A DNA stretch of 36,389 bases from CBFIDE01 sp965661265 (GTDB lineage Bacteria; Bacteroidota; Bacteroidia; Flavobacteriales; Schleiferiaceae): positions 1 through 36,389 of the forward strand of contig CBFIDE010000019.1 in assembly GCA_965661265.1 (NCBI GenBank), given 5' to 3'. Shown here one piece after another: positions 17,798 to 25,618 of the stretch; within the stretch, counting starts at the first letter, position 1; each line of letters starts with the position of its first letter. A program made the translations under genes and the position numbers. Under the pieces are notes generated by a model. That model ran no database searches. It saw only the letters and a list, made by a program, of their open reading frames with translations, and was not told where the DNA came from.

Positions 17798-18712
17798 CTA
17801 ATACACTAATCTCAAATTATCTAGGTAAATCCTAGCTGTATCTACTCCAAAAAGGGCGGATGAAACAAAAACCTTAAATCCTGTGGCATCTGCTAATTCA
17901 GGGCTAGAAGTTTCTGTAGATAAATTCACGTATATTTTTGACCATTCATCTTTAGGATTTATAAATAAAGTTTGACGTTGAATCGGCGCATTTGCAGGAA
18001 TTATAGCCACAACACCTACTACAAACGGATTATTACTTTTATAAGATATCTCCAAGTATACACTAGGGCCTCCTTTTGGAAATTCATAAGAGTCTGAACT
18101 AATAAACTCTCCAAAATCATTACTTGCGTCTAAGAAAATTGCACCAGCCTTGCCATTATCTTCGCCTGTATCTGTTGGATTAGTAAAGACTAAATTGGGA
18201 TCAGAAATTTTGATTAAGGCGGTATCAGACCTTGTACTTGACTGAAAGTTTAAACCAGGCTCATCAAAGTCCTCAAGAATAACTAGAGTTTTATTGTTAC
18301 CAAAACTAACTTCTGGTATACCATCACCAGAAATGTCAAAATATACCGTATCAAAAGGATCAGTATCCAAAGGAAAAATTATTGGATCTATGTAAGAGTA
18401 TATTTGTCTCGTTGAGCTTATTCCATTTGTGCTAACTCCAGGAGAAATTTCAATTTCATCGCCCTTCTCAGCAATTACAGGTGCTATCATTGGCAATTCA
18501 TAGGCTCCTACACCTATGTCATTAACAAAAATCCAAGCTGTTGTAAATTTAGAATGTGAAGTTCCTTCTGTTATATAGTCTGTTGATAAATGAATATCTG
18601 GAAGATTTATATAAACGACATCTTCTGATTTCAAGTCATCTCTTGAGCAGGAATAAGCGAATAACAAAAGTAAGCCACTTAAAAGTAGCAAGGAGTGTAA
18701 TGGTTTGGTCAT
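17798..18712 (-). CDS. Unknown SPII lipoprotein in a sugar-phosphate transferase operon
   Basis: A 304-residue predicted lipoprotein. The signal peptide ends at a lipobox-like A-Y-S-C with Cys22, followed by S-R-D-D, acidic residues that could act as a Bacteroidota surface-export signal. The rest is beta-rich: many alternating strands, long Asp/Asn/Ser loops, and a C-terminal D-N-L-R-L-V-Y reminiscent of the jelly-roll end of carbohydrate-binding folds, but I do not recognise a family. It sits 3 nt after the Gfo/Idh/MocA gene and directly before the sugar-phosphate transferase, so it is part of one transcript. The function is unknown; a role in binding or anchoring surface glycan is only a guess from context. 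Confidence 0.75.
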   Translation of the reverse strand: MTKPLHSLLLLSGLLLLFAYSCSRDDLKSEDVVYINLPDIHLSTDYITEGTSHSKFTTAWIFVNDIGVGAYELPMIAPVIAEKGDEIEISPGVSTNGISSTRQIYSYIDPIIFPLDTDPFDTVYFDISGDGIPEVSFGNNKTLVILEDFDEPGLNFQSSTRSDTALIKISDPNLVFTNPTDTGEDNGKAGAIFLDASNDFGEFISSDSYEFPKGGPSVYLEISYKSNNPFVVGVVAIIPANAPIQRQTLFINPKDEWSKIYVNLSTETSSPELADATGFKVFVSSALFGVDTARIYLDNLRLVY

Positions 18713-18715
18713 ATA

Positions 18716-19702
18716 TTATGCTATGACGTTCAAGTTTAAGTTGATTTTCTCAAGAATTTCTTCTGCCAAATGAAGAGCCTTGTATCCATCTTCTAAGGTA
18801 ACGTCAGACTGTAGGTTTTTATTGACTGAATTTGCAAAGCTTTTCAACTCTTCTTGAATAGCATTGGTAGCTAGGCTATTAGGTTTTTCAAAATAGATCT
18901 GTTTCTTCTTATCATCGCCTAAATCAATAACCATTGCAAATGGATTAGAACCGTCAATCTCATCTTGCATTCTTATTAATTCTGTGCTTTTTTCAAGAAA
19001 ATCGACAGTGATATACGCATCTCTTTGAAAAACTCTAGTTTTTCTCATGTTTTTCATAGACAGCCTACTTGCCGTTAAATTAGCAACACATCCGTTGTCA
19101 AATTCAATTCTTGCATTTGCAATGTCCGGTGTATCTGATACTACGGCTACTCCGCTAGCATTAATCTTTTTAACATTGGCATTCACAATTGATAAAACTA
19201 TATCTAAATCATGAATCATAAGGTCTAATACCACAGGAACATCCGTTCCTCTAGGATTAAACTCAGCCAATCTGTGAGTTTCAATAAACATTGGATTTGA
19301 AATATAATCCTTAGCGCTAATGTAGGCAGGGTTATATCTCTCTACATGTCCAACTTGTGCTTGAACTCCAGCTTCCTGACTTAATTTTATTAGCTCCTTT
19401 GCTTGAGGAGAAGTTTCTGTAATAGGCTTTTCTATAAATATCGGCTTTGATTTTCTAAGAGCCTTTACAGCGCAGTCAAAGTGATTCAATGTAGGTGTAA
19501 CGATATCAACTATGTCTGATGCATCAATTAAATTATCAATGCTATCAAATGCTTGAATTCCAAATTCTTTAGAAATACTCGCACTTACTTCAGGAGAAGG
19601 ATCAAAAAAGCCGATAAGATCATATACTTCTGGAAGACCTTGAATACATTTCATATGAATCTTCCCTAAATGGCCTGCGCCTAAAACACCTATTTTCAGC
19701 AT
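18716..19702 (-). CDS. Gfo/Idh/MocA-family NAD(P)-dependent oxidoreductase
   Basis: A 328-residue cytosolic dehydrogenase, most likely acting on a (nucleotide) sugar. The N-terminal Rossmann motif is GVLGAGHLG within the first 15 residues, the E-K-P-I motif containing the conserved Lys follows near residue 90, and the C-terminal alpha/beta substrate domain has the usual H-D-L-D-I-V segment. The ATG at 19702 is used; an in-frame TTG three bases earlier is unnecessary. A perfect -7 box lies 16 nt upstream. It opens the four-gene operon with the lipoprotein, sugar transferase and YkgJ protein, which suggests a step in making or modifying a sugar for surface glycan. Confidence 0.87.
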   Translation of the reverse strand: MLKIGVLGAGHLGKIHMKCIQGLPEVYDLIGFFDPSPEVSASISKEFGIQAFDSIDNLIDASDIVDIVTPTLNHFDCAVKALRKSKPIFIEKPITETSPQAKELIKLSQEAGVQAQVGHVERYNPAYISAKDYISNPMFIETHRLAEFNPRGTDVPVVLDLMIHDLDIVLSIVNANVKKINASGVAVVSDTPDIANARIEFDNGCVANLTASRLSMKNMRKTRVFQRDAYITVDFLEKSTELIRMQDEIDGSNPFAMVIDLGDDKKKQIYFEKPNSLATNAIQEELKSFANSVNKNLQSDVTLEDGYKALHLAEEILEKINLNLNVIA

Positions 19703-19718
19703 CAAAATAAAATTTTTA

Positions 19719-19726
19719 CAAAAGTA
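19719..19726 (-). promoter_or_regulatory. Promoter -7 box of the Gfo/Idh-lipoprotein-transferase-YkgJ operon
   Basis: TACTTTTG on the minus strand fits TAnnTTTG exactly, 16 nt before the ATG at 19702. Confidence 0.6.
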
Positions 19727-19823
19727 TTAATTAAAACAGCTTTAAAGGTCATAAGTAATAGCTTTTCACATTTAATTGTTCATTTTTAATCCTTTAAATC
19801 TATTGAATTATTATGCTTCTCGC

Positions 19824-19831
19824 GATATTTG
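19824..19831 (+). promoter_or_regulatory. pcm promoter-like box (7 of 8), leaderless geometry
   Basis: GATATTTG differs from TAnnTTTG only at the first base. A TTG at 19803-19805 is 18 nt upstream, close to -33 spacing. Only 4 nt separate the box from the ATG at 19836, so transcription would begin at about the start codon. Confidence 0.42.
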
Positions 19832-19835
19832 TAAA

Positions 19836-20477
19836 ATGATAGATACTCCACGCCATAAAGGGCAAAGATCTAAGTTAGTAAAGGAACTTATTGCAAAAGG
19901 AATAAGAGATGAAAGGGTTTTAAGAGCTATAGAGCTGATACCTAGGCATCTTTTTTTAGATTCTTCATTTGAAGATTTTGCATATCAAGATAAGGCCTTC
20001 CCTATTGCTGCAGGGCAGACTATTTCTCAACCATTCACGGTTGCAGCTCAGTCAGAAATGCTGAAGATTAATAAAGGAGATAAGGTGTTAGAAATTGGAA
20101 CAGGCAGTGGGTATCAGGCATCTGTTTTGCACTTAATGCAGGCTAAAGTCCATTCAATAGAAAGACAAAAAGAGCTCTTTGATATTACCAAACCACTGAT
20201 GCAAAAACTAGGATATAATTTCCTGATGAAATATGGAGACGGATATCAAGGCTTGCCAACTTATGCACCATTTGATAAGATAATAGTAACTGCTGGTGCA
20301 CCTGATATTCCTATTGCTCTTTTAAGGCAGCTAAAAATTGGAGGAACAATGGTTATTCCTGTTGGAACTGGAGAGCAAGTTATGAAGTTAATTTACAAAC
20401 GAACTGCATCTGAAATTGATATACAAGATAAAGGGATTTATAAATTTGTTCCAATGCTTGAATCAAAAGGAAATTAA
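19836..20477 (+). CDS. pcm: Protein-L-isoaspartate O-methyltransferase
   Basis: A 213-residue SAM-dependent repair enzyme that methylates isoaspartyl residues in damaged proteins. The substrate motif A-G-Q-T-I-S-Q-P and SAM motif I VLEIGTGSGYQ at 84-94 are intact, with the post-II D-K-I-I-V-T-A-G-A segment later. The start at the ATG at 19836 gives M-I-D-T-P-R-H-K-G, as in related proteins. An in-frame TTG at 19776 would add 20 residues with no family support and is rejected. The gene may be leaderless (see the box at 19824-19831). Its TAA interlocks with the stop of the next, convergent gene in a shared TTAA (20474-20477). Confidence 0.95.
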   Translation: MIDTPRHKGQRSKLVKELIAKGIRDERVLRAIELIPRHLFLDSSFEDFAYQDKAFPIAAGQTISQPFTVAAQSEMLKINKGDKVLEIGTGSGYQASVLHLMQAKVHSIERQKELFDITKPLMQKLGYNFLMKYGDGYQGLPTYAPFDKIIVTAGAPDIPIALLRQLKIGGTMVIPVGTGEQVMKLIYKRTASEIDIQDKGIYKFVPMLESKGN

Positions 20478-20962
20478 AAATCTTCTTTCAGATCAGATAT
20501 AATGGCCATATGAGTGCCAGTCCAAGCTGCATCAAAAATTATTTCAATCATGCTTTGAACTTTACCTTGTTTAAATAGAAGTTTGATTTTGAAATGGTAA
20601 AATCCTTCACTATTTTCCATCGGTTCAGTAGATGATTCTAAAAATTCAAAACTTGCATTTTTCTTCAAGTCATATTGATAATCACCTCTTAGTTCACTAT
20701 AGGATTGCTGATACATCATATAGCTATGATTGTATTTTTCATCCATCTTATGAATAGAAATATCTTGTTGTTTTAAGGGCCAAGGTTGAGTCCTTATCAG
20801 TTTCTTATATTCAGACGATCTTATATAAGACGGAAGTTTTAATTCGCTAGAATCTGTGAGCGCCTCAAATACTTCTTTACCAAAGGCTTGAAGCTGTTCC
20901 TCCGACTGAGAGTATGAATAAGAACAAATAAGAATGGATATACTTAGAAGGATGCTTTTCAT
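20474..20962 (-). CDS. Secreted protein of unknown function
   Basis: A 162-residue protein with a clear signal peptide (M-K-S-I-L-L-S-I-S-I-L, cleavage near Y-S-Q-S). The mature part has an N-terminal helical segment followed by beta strands (F-H-F-K-I-K-L-L-F and M-I-E-I-I-F-D-A-A-W-T), but I do not recognise a family. It begins 1 nt after the DsbA-like gene, so both are on one transcript. Cysteines are absent from the mature region, so it is not an obvious disulfide substrate of its neighbour. It overlaps the pcm stop by 4 nt. Confidence 0.7.
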   Translation of the reverse strand: MKSILLSISILICSYSYSQSEEQLQAFGKEVFEALTDSSELKLPSYIRSSEYKKLIRTQPWPLKQQDISIHKMDEKYNHSYMMYQQSYSELRGDYQYDLKKNASFEFLESSTEPMENSEGFYHFKIKLLFKQGKVQSMIEIIFDAAWTGTHMAIISDLKEDF

Positions 20963-20963
20963 G

Positions 20964-21605
20964 TTAATTTAGTGATTCAGCTTTTATTTGGTTTAATGAA
21001 GCCACAATATCCTCAAATTTTCTGAATCCTCTAGCTAATAAATGAGCTTGTTCATTATGCATATAAACTAAACTCGGGTAACCATTAATTCCCCATGCTT
21101 GCATTAGCTTAAATTCTTCATTAACAGCAGTAACGACTTTTTGATCTTGCATATTCAATTCAAAGCTCTTTGGCTCTAGTCCAAACTTATGAGCAACTTT
21201 GGAGTAGGTATCTAGGTCAGCAGGAGCTGCACCATGATAATAGATTGCTTTTTGAACTTCAGCTGCATAATCAATAATAAGTTCGGGTTTAGCAGCTCTA
21301 AAAAGAGCTATTGCTAATGCTCCAGGCATAGAAGTGAAGTAATTAGTACCTTCATCTAGTGCCTCTAAGAATTTTGGTCCAAATTTTACACCACTCAGCT
21401 CTTCAACTTTAGAAAATCCATCTTTAATATAGGGAGCAACTTCACCAATAGGACCCTCTCTTTCACCTAGAACCATTCCACCACTGAAAACTTTGAATTC
21501 AAACTCATTTTTGTATTCTTCTTGCAGCTTCTTAATTACGGGGCTAAAACCGTAGCACCAGCCACATAAAACATCAAATACATAATAAAGAACAGGCTTA
21601 CTCAT
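20964..21605 (-). CDS. DsbA-family thioredoxin-fold protein (CGWC)
   Basis: A 213-residue cytosolic protein with the active site C14-G-W-C17 close to the N-terminus, a long helical insertion, and a cis-Pro loop Y-P-S-L-V-Y in the C-terminal half. It resembles the predicted disulfide isomerase group (COG3531) and FrnE-like proteins rather than periplasmic DsbA, since no signal peptide is present. Redox or isomerase activity is inferred from the motif. A perfect -7 box lies 16 nt before the ATG. It is followed by the secreted unknown gene at 20474-20962. Confidence 0.84.
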   Translation of the reverse strand: MSKPVLYYVFDVLCGWCYGFSPVIKKLQEEYKNEFEFKVFSGGMVLGEREGPIGEVAPYIKDGFSKVEELSGVKFGPKFLEALDEGTNYFTSMPGALAIALFRAAKPELIIDYAAEVQKAIYYHGAAPADLDTYSKVAHKFGLEPKSFELNMQDQKVVTAVNEEFKLMQAWGINGYPSLVYMHNEQAHLLARGFRKFEDIVASLNQIKAESLN

Positions 21606-21621
21606 AAATGTAAATTTCTTA

Positions 21622-21629
21622 CAAAGGTA
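21622..21629 (-). promoter_or_regulatory. Promoter -7 box of the DsbA-like gene
   Basis: TACCTTTG on the minus strand matches TAnnTTTG exactly, 16 nt before the ATG at 21605. Confidence 0.6.
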
Positions 21630-21704
21630 AAGCTCTATGTTAATCTACTTAATAAAGTTTCTGAATGAATTCATCAATCCTTTAGTTTTAATAGAACTTA
21701 GAAT

Positions 21705-21712
21705 TAAATTTG
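21705..21712 (+). promoter_or_regulatory. queE promoter -7 box, leaderless geometry
   Basis: TAAATTTG matches the consensus exactly, with TTTA at 21681-21684 at a 20-nt spacer as a possible -33 element. Only 4 nt separate it from the ATG, so the mRNA would begin at or next to the start codon. A weaker TAGTTTTA at 21683-21690 is an alternative. Confidence 0.52.
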
Positions 21713-21716
21713 CACA

Positions 21717-22346
21717 ATGATTGAAAGTGCGAATAAGGATTTAAAGGAGGGTAAGGTTCTTCCAATAATGGAAGAATTTTATACTATACAAGGCGAAGGG
21801 TTCCATACAGGTAAAGCTGCATATTTTATAAGAATAGGAGGCTGTGATGTTGGCTGTCACTGGTGTGATGTAAAGGAAAGCTGGAATCCTAATTTGCATC
21901 CGGCCACGGCTGTTGATGGCATTGCAGATCGTTCAGCTTCTTACAGCAATACGGTTGTAGTTACTGGAGGTGAGCCTTTAACATGGAATATGGACTATTT
22001 AACTAAGAGTCTCAAAGAAAAAGAACTAACAATTCACATAGAGACTTCAGGGGCATATCCATTAACAGGAATTTGGGATTGGATCTGTTTATCACCCAAG
22101 AAAAACATGCCACCAAAAAATGAGATTTATTCAAAGGCTAATGAATTGAAGGTTATTGTGTTTAATAGACATGATTTTATTTGGGCAGAAGAACATGCAT
22201 CCAAGGTTGGAGTAAATTGTATTTTATATTTGCAGGCAGAGTGGAGTAAAAGAGATGAAGTTATGCCTCTTATCTCAGAATATGTTATGCAAAATCCAAA
22301 ATGGAGAATTAGTCTGCAATCTCATAAATACATAGGGATTCCTTAA
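21717..22346 (+). CDS. queE: 7-carboxy-7-deazaguanine synthase QueE
   Basis: A 209-residue radical SAM enzyme of the queuosine precursor pathway (carboxy-tetrahydropterin to 7-carboxy-7-deazaguanine). The 4Fe-4S cysteines are Cys43, Cys47 and Cys50 in G-G-C-D-V-G-C-H-W-C, preceded by the family F-Y-T-I-Q-G-E-G-F-H-T-G loop. T-G-G-E-P contacts SAM. The 17-residue extension before M-E-E-F-Y-T is normal for Flavobacteriia-type QueE, favouring the ATG at 21717 over 21768. No other queuosine genes are adjacent. Its TAA interlocks with the rnz stop in TTAA (22343-22346). Confidence 0.94.
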   Translation: MIESANKDLKEGKVLPIMEEFYTIQGEGFHTGKAAYFIRIGGCDVGCHWCDVKESWNPNLHPATAVDGIADRSASYSNTVVVTGGEPLTWNMDYLTKSLKEKELTIHIETSGAYPLTGIWDWICLSPKKNMPPKNEIYSKANELKVIVFNRHDFIWAEEHASKVGVNCILYLQAEWSKRDEVMPLISEYVMQNPKWRISLQSHKYIGIP

Positions 22347-23293
22347 GCTTTAAGAAATTCTAATCCGTAATCTGATTTTCTTTGCTTCAGCACATATTTG
22401 TTTTTTTCCTCTGCTAAATAGCTTTCTCTAAATAATGATTTAGCCTCATCGAGGAAGTCGTTTAGATTGTCATACCTAATAGAGAAATGGCCAATTAAAA
22501 GAAATTTTGTTTTCAGTTTTTGAGCTTGCTCTGCGGCCTGTAACGCAGTAGAATGTTTAGTTTTAATAGCCCTATTTAGATGCTCTGTTAAGAATGTGGC
22601 CTCATGGTATAATAAATCTGGACTGTCAATATAAGCGCTTATGTCAGTGGGTTCAGTATCAGTGCAATAGGCATATGAAAAGGGTTTGCCTGCAAATAGG
22701 GTTATATCTGTATTTTTAAAAACTACATTATCAGCATTGGTCCAATCAGCACCTTCTTTGATTGCTTTTATTTCAGTTATTGGAACTTTATTTGACTCAA
22801 TAAAAGATTTTTTAATCTTCCTCTGTCTTTGCTTTTCCTTAAATTCAAAACCCCAGCACTCGATTGAATGTGACAAAGGAAATGAACTAATAATGACCTT
22901 TGTATCTTCAAAAACTACAGCTTTCTTTTTTGTTTCTAAGACATGAAAAATTAAAGGATACTTTAACCAAGAGCTGGAAACTTTAAGCTGATCTCTGACC
23001 AACTGTTCTAAGCCTTTTGGTGCGTAGATGTGAATAGCCTTTTTTCTATCCAGGAGGCTCAGAGTGCTTAAAAGAGGTATTAATCCAAAAAAATGATCAC
23101 CATGTAAATGACTAATTAGAATTCGGTCTATCCTTCCAAACCCTATTCCATTTTCTCTTAATCTAATTTGCGTTCCTTCACCGCAATCAATAAGAAAATG
23201 TCGATCTGCAATAGTTAGAAATTGACTTGTTGGGTGTCGATTAATTAAAGGTACTGCTGAATTACTCCCTAATATTGTTAGCTCAAAATTCAC
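22343..23293 (-). CDS. rnz: Ribonuclease Z
   Basis: A 316-residue metallo-beta-lactamase nuclease that trims tRNA 3' ends. Zn ligands are visible in HLHGDH at 62-67, with the later conserved His and Asp residues (L-S-H-S, T-D-T-E-P-T, G-H-F-S) and a mid-protein flexible arm with G-K-P-F-S. The length is typical of short-form RNase Z. The gene overlaps the upstream T9SS gene by 11 nt and so belongs to the pyrR-pyrB run. Its stop interlocks with the queE stop. Confidence 0.95.
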   Translation of the reverse strand: MNFELTILGSNSAVPLINRHPTSQFLTIADRHFLIDCGEGTQIRLRENGIGFGRIDRILISHLHGDHFFGLIPLLSTLSLLDRKKAIHIYAPKGLEQLVRDQLKVSSSWLKYPLIFHVLETKKKAVVFEDTKVIISSFPLSHSIECWGFEFKEKQRQRKIKKSFIESNKVPITEIKAIKEGADWTNADNVVFKNTDITLFAGKPFSYAYCTDTEPTDISAYIDSPDLLYHEATFLTEHLNRAIKTKHSTALQAAEQAQKLKTKFLLIGHFSIRYDNLNDFLDEAKSLFRESYLAEEKNKYVLKQRKSDYGLEFLKA

Positions 23294-24059
23294 TAATCGT
23301 ACTTAACAAATTTGAAGTATAACTTTGGTCATCAAAAATTATGGTAACCAGATAAGCCCCAGCTTTTAAAGTGCTTACATTCAACGTTTGCGTATTAGAA
23401 CCGCTACTAGTAATGATTTCTTCAGTAATAATTGTATTTCCAATTATATTGGAAATTACCGCAATTCCCTTTCCACCTTTCGAAATAAATTCAATATTCA
23501 GGAGTTCATTCGTTGGGTTGGGATATGTTCTGAGTCTCTTTAAACGGGCAATCTCATTAATTGAAAACATATTTTCAATCATGAAAATGTAATTATCTAA
23601 AGTATCTACAAGGACAATATTAGAAGGTCCAATATCAATATTAAACTCTAGAACTACCTTAGGCCTTAAACTATCGGCAGCAGTGGGTAAACCAGTTAAT
23701 TGTCCACAGCCATAATCCCCTCCATTCAATGTGCAATTACTAGGTACACATCCAAAAGTAAATCCATTGGGCAGGCCTAATATTCCTCTAATTGTAATAG
23801 AGTTAATAAGAAAATTACTGCCTTGAAAACTCGTATCCATGGGCGCTTTTACTTGGATAACTTCAGAATAATTTACACCAACAGAAGCAGGAGGAAGAAA
23901 TACTAATTGTTCACCATTTATTGTATCAAGCCAACTAACGGCAGGAGGGATTAGTCCATGCTGTGTAATGCTAGTATCAGGGATGCACTGAGCTGAAAGC
24001 GTAAGGTTAGAACCAAGAATACTAAAACTAAGTAGAATTAAGCTTAAAGTATGTTTCAT
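23283..24059 (-). CDS. Secreted protein with a T9SS type A sorting tail
   Basis: A 258-residue protein with a signal peptide ending near L-S-A-Q-C, a beta-rich Cys-containing region (Cys pairs in F-G-C-V-P-S-N-C and G-D-Y-G-C-G-Q-L) and a C-terminal type IX secretion domain from about residue 180: R-T-Y-P-N-P-T-N-E, then the typical beta strands and L-K-A-G-A-Y-L-V-T. It is exported by the T9SS, presumably to the surface or medium. Function unknown; the Cys-rich N-G-G-D-Y-G-C-G region recurs in secreted proteins of this phylum. It lies between pyrB and rnz, 33 nt after pyrB with no -7 box, and overlaps rnz by 11 nt. Confidence 0.82.
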   Translation of the reverse strand: MKHTLSLILLSFSILGSNLTLSAQCIPDTSITQHGLIPPAVSWLDTINGEQLVFLPPASVGVNYSEVIQVKAPMDTSFQGSNFLINSITIRGILGLPNGFTFGCVPSNCTLNGGDYGCGQLTGLPTAADSLRPKVVLEFNIDIGPSNIVLVDTLDNYIFMIENMFSINEIARLKRLRTYPNPTNELLNIEFISKGGKGIAVISNIIGNTIITEEIITSSGSNTQTLNVSTLKAGAYLVTIIFDDQSYTSNLLSTISEF

Positions 24060-24092
24060 AATGTTCGTGCTGTTTAGGAATAAAATAAACTT

Positions 24093-25031
24093 CTATGCAA
24101 AATTCATCGTCCTTTTTGAAGCTAATTGGTAAAGCACAGCCATTCTTATTGCAACTCCGTTCTCCACTTGATTTAATATAATTGATTGGTCACTATCTGC
24201 AACTTCAGAACTAATTTCAACTCCTCTATTAATTGGCCCAGGGTGCATTATTGTAATTTTTTTATCTAAACTATTAAGTAGATTCATAGTAAGTCCATAC
24301 TTCATAGTATACTCTCTAATCGAAGGGAAATATTTTAGATCCTGCCTTTCATGCTGAACTCTAAGCATATTTGCTACATCGCACCACTCAAGAGTTTTTC
24401 TTAAATTATAACTTACTCTTACTCCTAAAGAAGATATATACTTAGGAATTAGAGTAGGAGGGCCACAAACTTCTACTTCTGCTCCTAATTTTAGAAGACA
24501 GAATATATTGCTTAGCGCAACTCTAGAATGTAAAATATCGCCAACAATAGCAATTTTCTTCCCATTCAAGGTGCCAAGTTCTTTTTGCATAGAAAAAGCA
24601 TCTAATAAGGCTTGTGTGGGATGCTCATGTGCGCCATCTCCTGCATTTATTATGGTACTATCTACATGCTTAGATAAATGAAGGGCTGCACCAGGATTAG
24701 GATGTCTCATAACAACCATGTCTACTTTCATTGAAAGTATGTTGTTTACCGTGTCCACCAGGGTCTCTCCTTTGCTTACACTAGAGGACGAGGCTGAAAA
24801 ATTGATAACATCTGCACTCAATCTTTTTTCTGCCAATTCAAAGGAAAGACGTGTTCTAGTGCTATTTTCAAAAAATAAATTAGCAATTGTAATGTCTCTT
24901 AAACTAGGCACTTTTTTAATCGGTCTATTGATTACCTCCTTAAACTGTTCGGCACTTGAGAAAATGAGTTGAATGTCCTCTTCAGTAAGGTCTTTAATAC
25001 CAAGTAAATGATTTACACTTAACTCACTCAT
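24093..25031 (-). CDS. pyrB: Aspartate carbamoyltransferase catalytic chain
   Basis: A 312-residue enzyme making carbamoyl-aspartate from carbamoyl phosphate and aspartate. Carbamoyl phosphate binding S-T-R-T-R is at 57-61, the 80s loop with S-S-S-V-S-K-G-E-T is at about 81-90, and H-P-T-Q and HPGPINRG (263-270) complete the site. The gene overlaps pyrR by 8 nt, so PyrR and PyrB are translated together. There is no pyrI regulatory chain in the window; control is likely transcriptional. The carbamoyl phosphate synthase genes are elsewhere. Confidence 0.96.
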   Translation of the reverse strand: MSELSVNHLLGIKDLTEEDIQLIFSSAEQFKEVINRPIKKVPSLRDITIANLFFENSTRTRLSFELAEKRLSADVINFSASSSSVSKGETLVDTVNNILSMKVDMVVMRHPNPGAALHLSKHVDSTIINAGDGAHEHPTQALLDAFSMQKELGTLNGKKIAIVGDILHSRVALSNIFCLLKLGAEVEVCGPPTLIPKYISSLGVRVSYNLRKTLEWCDVANMLRVQHERQDLKYFPSIREYTMKYGLTMNLLNSLDKKITIMHPGPINRGVEISSEVADSDQSIILNQVENGVAIRMAVLYQLASKRTMNFA

Positions 25032-25569
25032 TAGCTGGTTTTATGATAAATACTGTGTTATTTGAATTGTCATCAGACCATTCTACTAAGACTTTTTCGG
25101 ACTCAAGGCTATCCACGCGCTTTCCTGTATAGTCAGGTTGTATTGGTAATTCTCTTGAGAACCTTCTATCAATCAGAACAAGAAGTTCTATTTCTTCTGG
25201 TCGTCCAAAGGACTGAATTGCATCCATTGCTGCTCTGACACTGCGACCGGTAAATAAAACATCGTCGATGAAAACTACTTTTTTTCCTTCTAAAAGAATA
25301 TTTATTTTAGTTTGATTTGCTTCTAGAGGATTTCCTCTTCTTCTGAAGTCATCTCTGAAAAAAGTAATATCTAGTTGACCAATATTGAGCTTAGAGATTC
25401 CGTTTCTTTCAATGATATCTTTTAATCTTGAGAGGACGTATTTTCCTCTTGGTTGCAAACCTATTAAAACGGTATCGGAAAAATCACCGTGGTTTTCAAT
25501 AAGCTCGTTAGCCAGCCGATTGAGTATGATGTTTATGCTCTTATTATTAAGGAGCTCTTTCTTTATCAT
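25024..25569 (-). CDS. pyrR: Bifunctional pyr operon regulator / uracil phosphoribosyltransferase PyrR
   Basis: A 181-residue PRTase-fold protein. The PRPP motif reads VVFIDDVLFTGRSVRAA, and the flanking residues and C-terminal part match PyrR. In Bacillus it regulates pyr RNA by attenuation; here the leader is only about 10 nt, so no such structure can form upstream of this gene, and its mode of action is unclear. The start is the ATG at 25569: an in-frame TTG at 25587 lies inside the perfect promoter box (25592-25585). It opens a pyrR-pyrB-T9SS-rnz run. Confidence 0.93.
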   Translation of the reverse strand: MIKKELLNNKSINIILNRLANELIENHGDFSDTVLIGLQPRGKYVLSRLKDIIERNGISKLNIGQLDITFFRDDFRRRGNPLEANQTKINILLEGKKVVFIDDVLFTGRSVRAAMDAIQSFGRPEEIELLVLIDRRFSRELPIQPDYTGKRVDSLESEKVLVEWSDDNSNNTVFIIKPANE

Positions 25570-25584
25570 CTTATTAGAATTGCA

Positions 25585-25592
25585 CAAAAATA
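25585..25592 (-). promoter_or_regulatory. pyrR-pyrB promoter -7 box
   Basis: TATTTTTG on the minus strand matches TAnnTTTG exactly, 15 nt before the ATG at 25569. It lies in the 49-nt gap after mpl. Confidence 0.6.
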
Positions 25593-25618
25593 CATAATCT
25601 TTGAATTATACTTTGAAA

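Noticed and set aside
19776..19835. N-terminal extension of pcm from a TTG at 19776
   Set aside because: No family support; the ATG at 19836 gives the standard N-terminus.
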